This document shows positions 23,651-24,539 of a stretch of 24,539 bases of DNA, piece by piece. A program made the position numbers and the translations under genes. Every line of letters starts with the position of its first letter. Position 1 is the first letter of the stretch. This stretch comes from VXYL01 sp047518105 (GTDB taxonomy: Bacteria > Pseudomonadota > Gammaproteobacteria > Pseudomonadales > Azotimanducaceae): positions 1 to 24,539 of the forward strand of contig JAKZRQ010000107.1 of assembly GCA_047518105.1 (NCBI GenBank). Direction: 5' to 3'. Below the pieces are notes generated by a model. The model searched no databases, was not told the DNA's origin, and saw nothing but the letters and a program-made list of their open reading frames with translations.

Positions 23651-24357
23651 TTCGGCTGGTCACTTTCGATCTCGACAACACCCTATGGAGTGTCGACTTG
23701 GTCATCGGGCGCGCGGAAGCCAAGATGCGCGACTGGCTGCGGCCCCGAGTTCCCGAGTACCGCGGGGTGTCCGGTGCGGACATGGCCGCGATTCGAGATG
23801 ATGTGATCGAAGCCAACCCGGGCATCCTCCACGACATCTCGCTCTTGCGGGAACGCGTGCTCCAGGCAACCATCGAGCACTGCGGCTACCCGCGCGCGGC
23901 GGCAGCCCGACTGGCCGCTGGCGCGTTTGCGGAGTTCCTCGAATGGCGGCACCGCATCGAGTTCTACGCCGGTGCCCTGGACGTACTGGAGTCGTTGGCG
24001 CGCACCTACACCCTGGCCTCGCTCACCAACGGCAACGCCGACTTCGCCCGACTAGGTCTCGATCGCTTTTTCTCGTTCGGCTACTGCGCCGCGGACGTGG
24101 GAGCAAGCAAGCCTCACGTCGCCATGTTCGAACGCGCCATCGCCCGCGCCGGGGTGACCCCTGGCGAAGCCGTCCACGTCGGCGATCATGTCGTCGACGA
24201 CGTGCAGGGCGCCTCGGCGGCCGGCATGTCAACGATCTGGGTCAATCTTGTCGGTTCGGACGTGAAAACCGGTGCCACGGCAACGGTGACTAGCCTCGAG
24301 CAACTGCCGGCCACGCTTGCGGACTTGGACCCTGGTGGTCGAACACCCTTGAAATGA
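23647..24357 (+). CDS. yigB: HAD-superfamily hydrolase, YigB-like phosphatase
   Basis: The product has 236 aa. Motif I is TFDLDNTLW with nucleophile Asp8 and Asp10, motif II is LTNGN with Thr127, motif III is Lys155 (ASKPH) and motif IV is VGDHVVDDVQGA with Asp180, Asp184 and Asp185. A helical C1 cap lies at about 15-100. In E. coli, YigB follows xerC and dephosphorylates the riboflavin intermediate 5-amino-6-ribitylamino-uracil phosphate and FMN; position and motifs suggest the same, but substrate cannot be proven from sequence. The GTG start at 23647-23649 overlaps the xerC TGA (GTGA), which decides it. It is the last gene of the operon. Confidence 0.88.
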   Translation: MIRLVTFDLDNTLWSVDLVIGRAEAKMRDWLRPRVPEYRGVSGADMAAIRDDVIEANPGILHDISLLRERVLQATIEHCGYPRAAAARLAAGAFAEFLEWRHRIEFYAGALDVLESLARTYTLASLTNGNADFARLGLDRFFSFGYCAADVGASKPHVAMFERAIARAGVTPGEAVHVGDHVVDDVQGASAAGMSTIWVNLVGSDVKTGATATVTSLEQLPATLADLDPGGRTPLK

Positions 24358-24371
24358 CGTGTCAGTGGTCG

Positions 24372-24385
24372 CCGGAACGTTCCGG
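24372..24385. repeat. 14-bp perfect palindrome after the yigB gene
   Basis: ccggaacgttccgg is fully self-complementary, 15 bases after the yigB stop and before the stop of the convergent partial ORF. It has no loop and no T-run, so it is a weak terminator candidate and might instead be a protein-binding site. Confidence 0.4.
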
Positions 24386-24415
24386 GCAAGGCGCGGTTGC
24401 GCAGACGTAGCGGGT

Positions 24416-24539
24416 CTACTTCAAGCGACCGCAACGCGGGCCGGGGCGTTCCGGCGGCCACCCGAAGGGCGCGCCCACAAACGCCCATCCGCGTTGTTGG
24501 CACCTTTTGACGTATGCCCGATATGCCTTCAAGGTGCCG
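24416..24539 (-). CDS. C-terminal fragment of an unidentified gene, cut by the window edge
   Basis: A minus-strand frame is open from the window edge to a TAG at 24416-24418. It gives 40 residues, including LKAYRAYVKRCQQRGWAFVGAP and ending GRLK. The first half (KAYRAYVKRCQQRGW) has a natural helical amino-acid composition, unlike shadow frames here. It would be convergent with yigB. No family is recognised, and a competing frame (24186-24503) overlaps yigB and looks spurious. Confidence 0.3.
   Translation of the reverse strand, partial: GTLKAYRAYVKRCQQRGWAFVGAPFGWPPERPGPRCGRLK

Overview
The window is about 65% G+C and carries the chromosomal core of a gammaproteobacterium. The strongest taxonomic clue is gene order. 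A hemC-hemD-hemX-hemY operon runs divergently from argH, which is followed by lptM-lysA-dapF-DUF484-xerC-HAD phosphatase. From memory, this is the order of Pseudomonas and its relatives. hemB, trxA and rho lie just outside it, again in roughly the Pseudomonas order but without the usual ppk/ppx between hemB and trxA. HemX, HemY, LptM and DUF484 are themselves proteobacterial or gammaproteobacterial families. I cannot name a genus.

Layout: (1) 1-585 has no convincing gene. It holds small hairpins and a MITE-like segment with 21-bp inverted repeats. (2) 586-3678, plus strand: class A penicillin-binding protein mrcA and a DsbB-type quinone:thiol oxidoreductase. (3) 3792-10574, minus strand: a three-gene ECF sigma / anti-sigma / periplasmic double-PDZ unit, a luciferase-like flavin oxidoreductase, an exported ankyrin-repeat protein and an FAD/NAD(P) disulfide oxidoreductase. 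This is the accessory part of the window. (4) 10701-14005, plus strand: hemB, trxA, rho. (5) 14163-18119, minus strand: hemC, hemD, hemX and hemY, with 1-4 nt overlaps. (6) 18212-24357, plus strand: argH, lptM, lysA, dapF, DUF484, xerC and the HAD phosphatase, mostly with overlapping start and stop codons. (7) A probable C-terminal fragment of a minus-strand gene reaches the right edge.

The genes link into a few pathways. HemB, HemD and HemC make porphobilinogen and then uroporphyrinogen III. LysA and DapF finish lysine synthesis, and DapF also supplies meso-diaminopimelate for the peptidoglycan that MrcA polymerises. ArgH completes arginine synthesis. LptM and DsbB both serve disulfide-dependent envelope assembly, and TrxA handles cytoplasmic thiols.

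The most unusual features are the short tandem and palindromic repeats packed into intergenic gaps, several of which start at or inside a stop codon. The clearest is a 35-bp array that fills the whole rho/hemY gap and begins with the rho stop codon. Other points worth checking are a Ser in place of the first catalytic Cys of DapF, the sigma/anti-sigma/PDZ unit, and an element shared between the dsbB 3' end and the trxA-rho gap. I found no CRISPR array, rRNA, complete tRNA, intact transposase or recognisable defence system.
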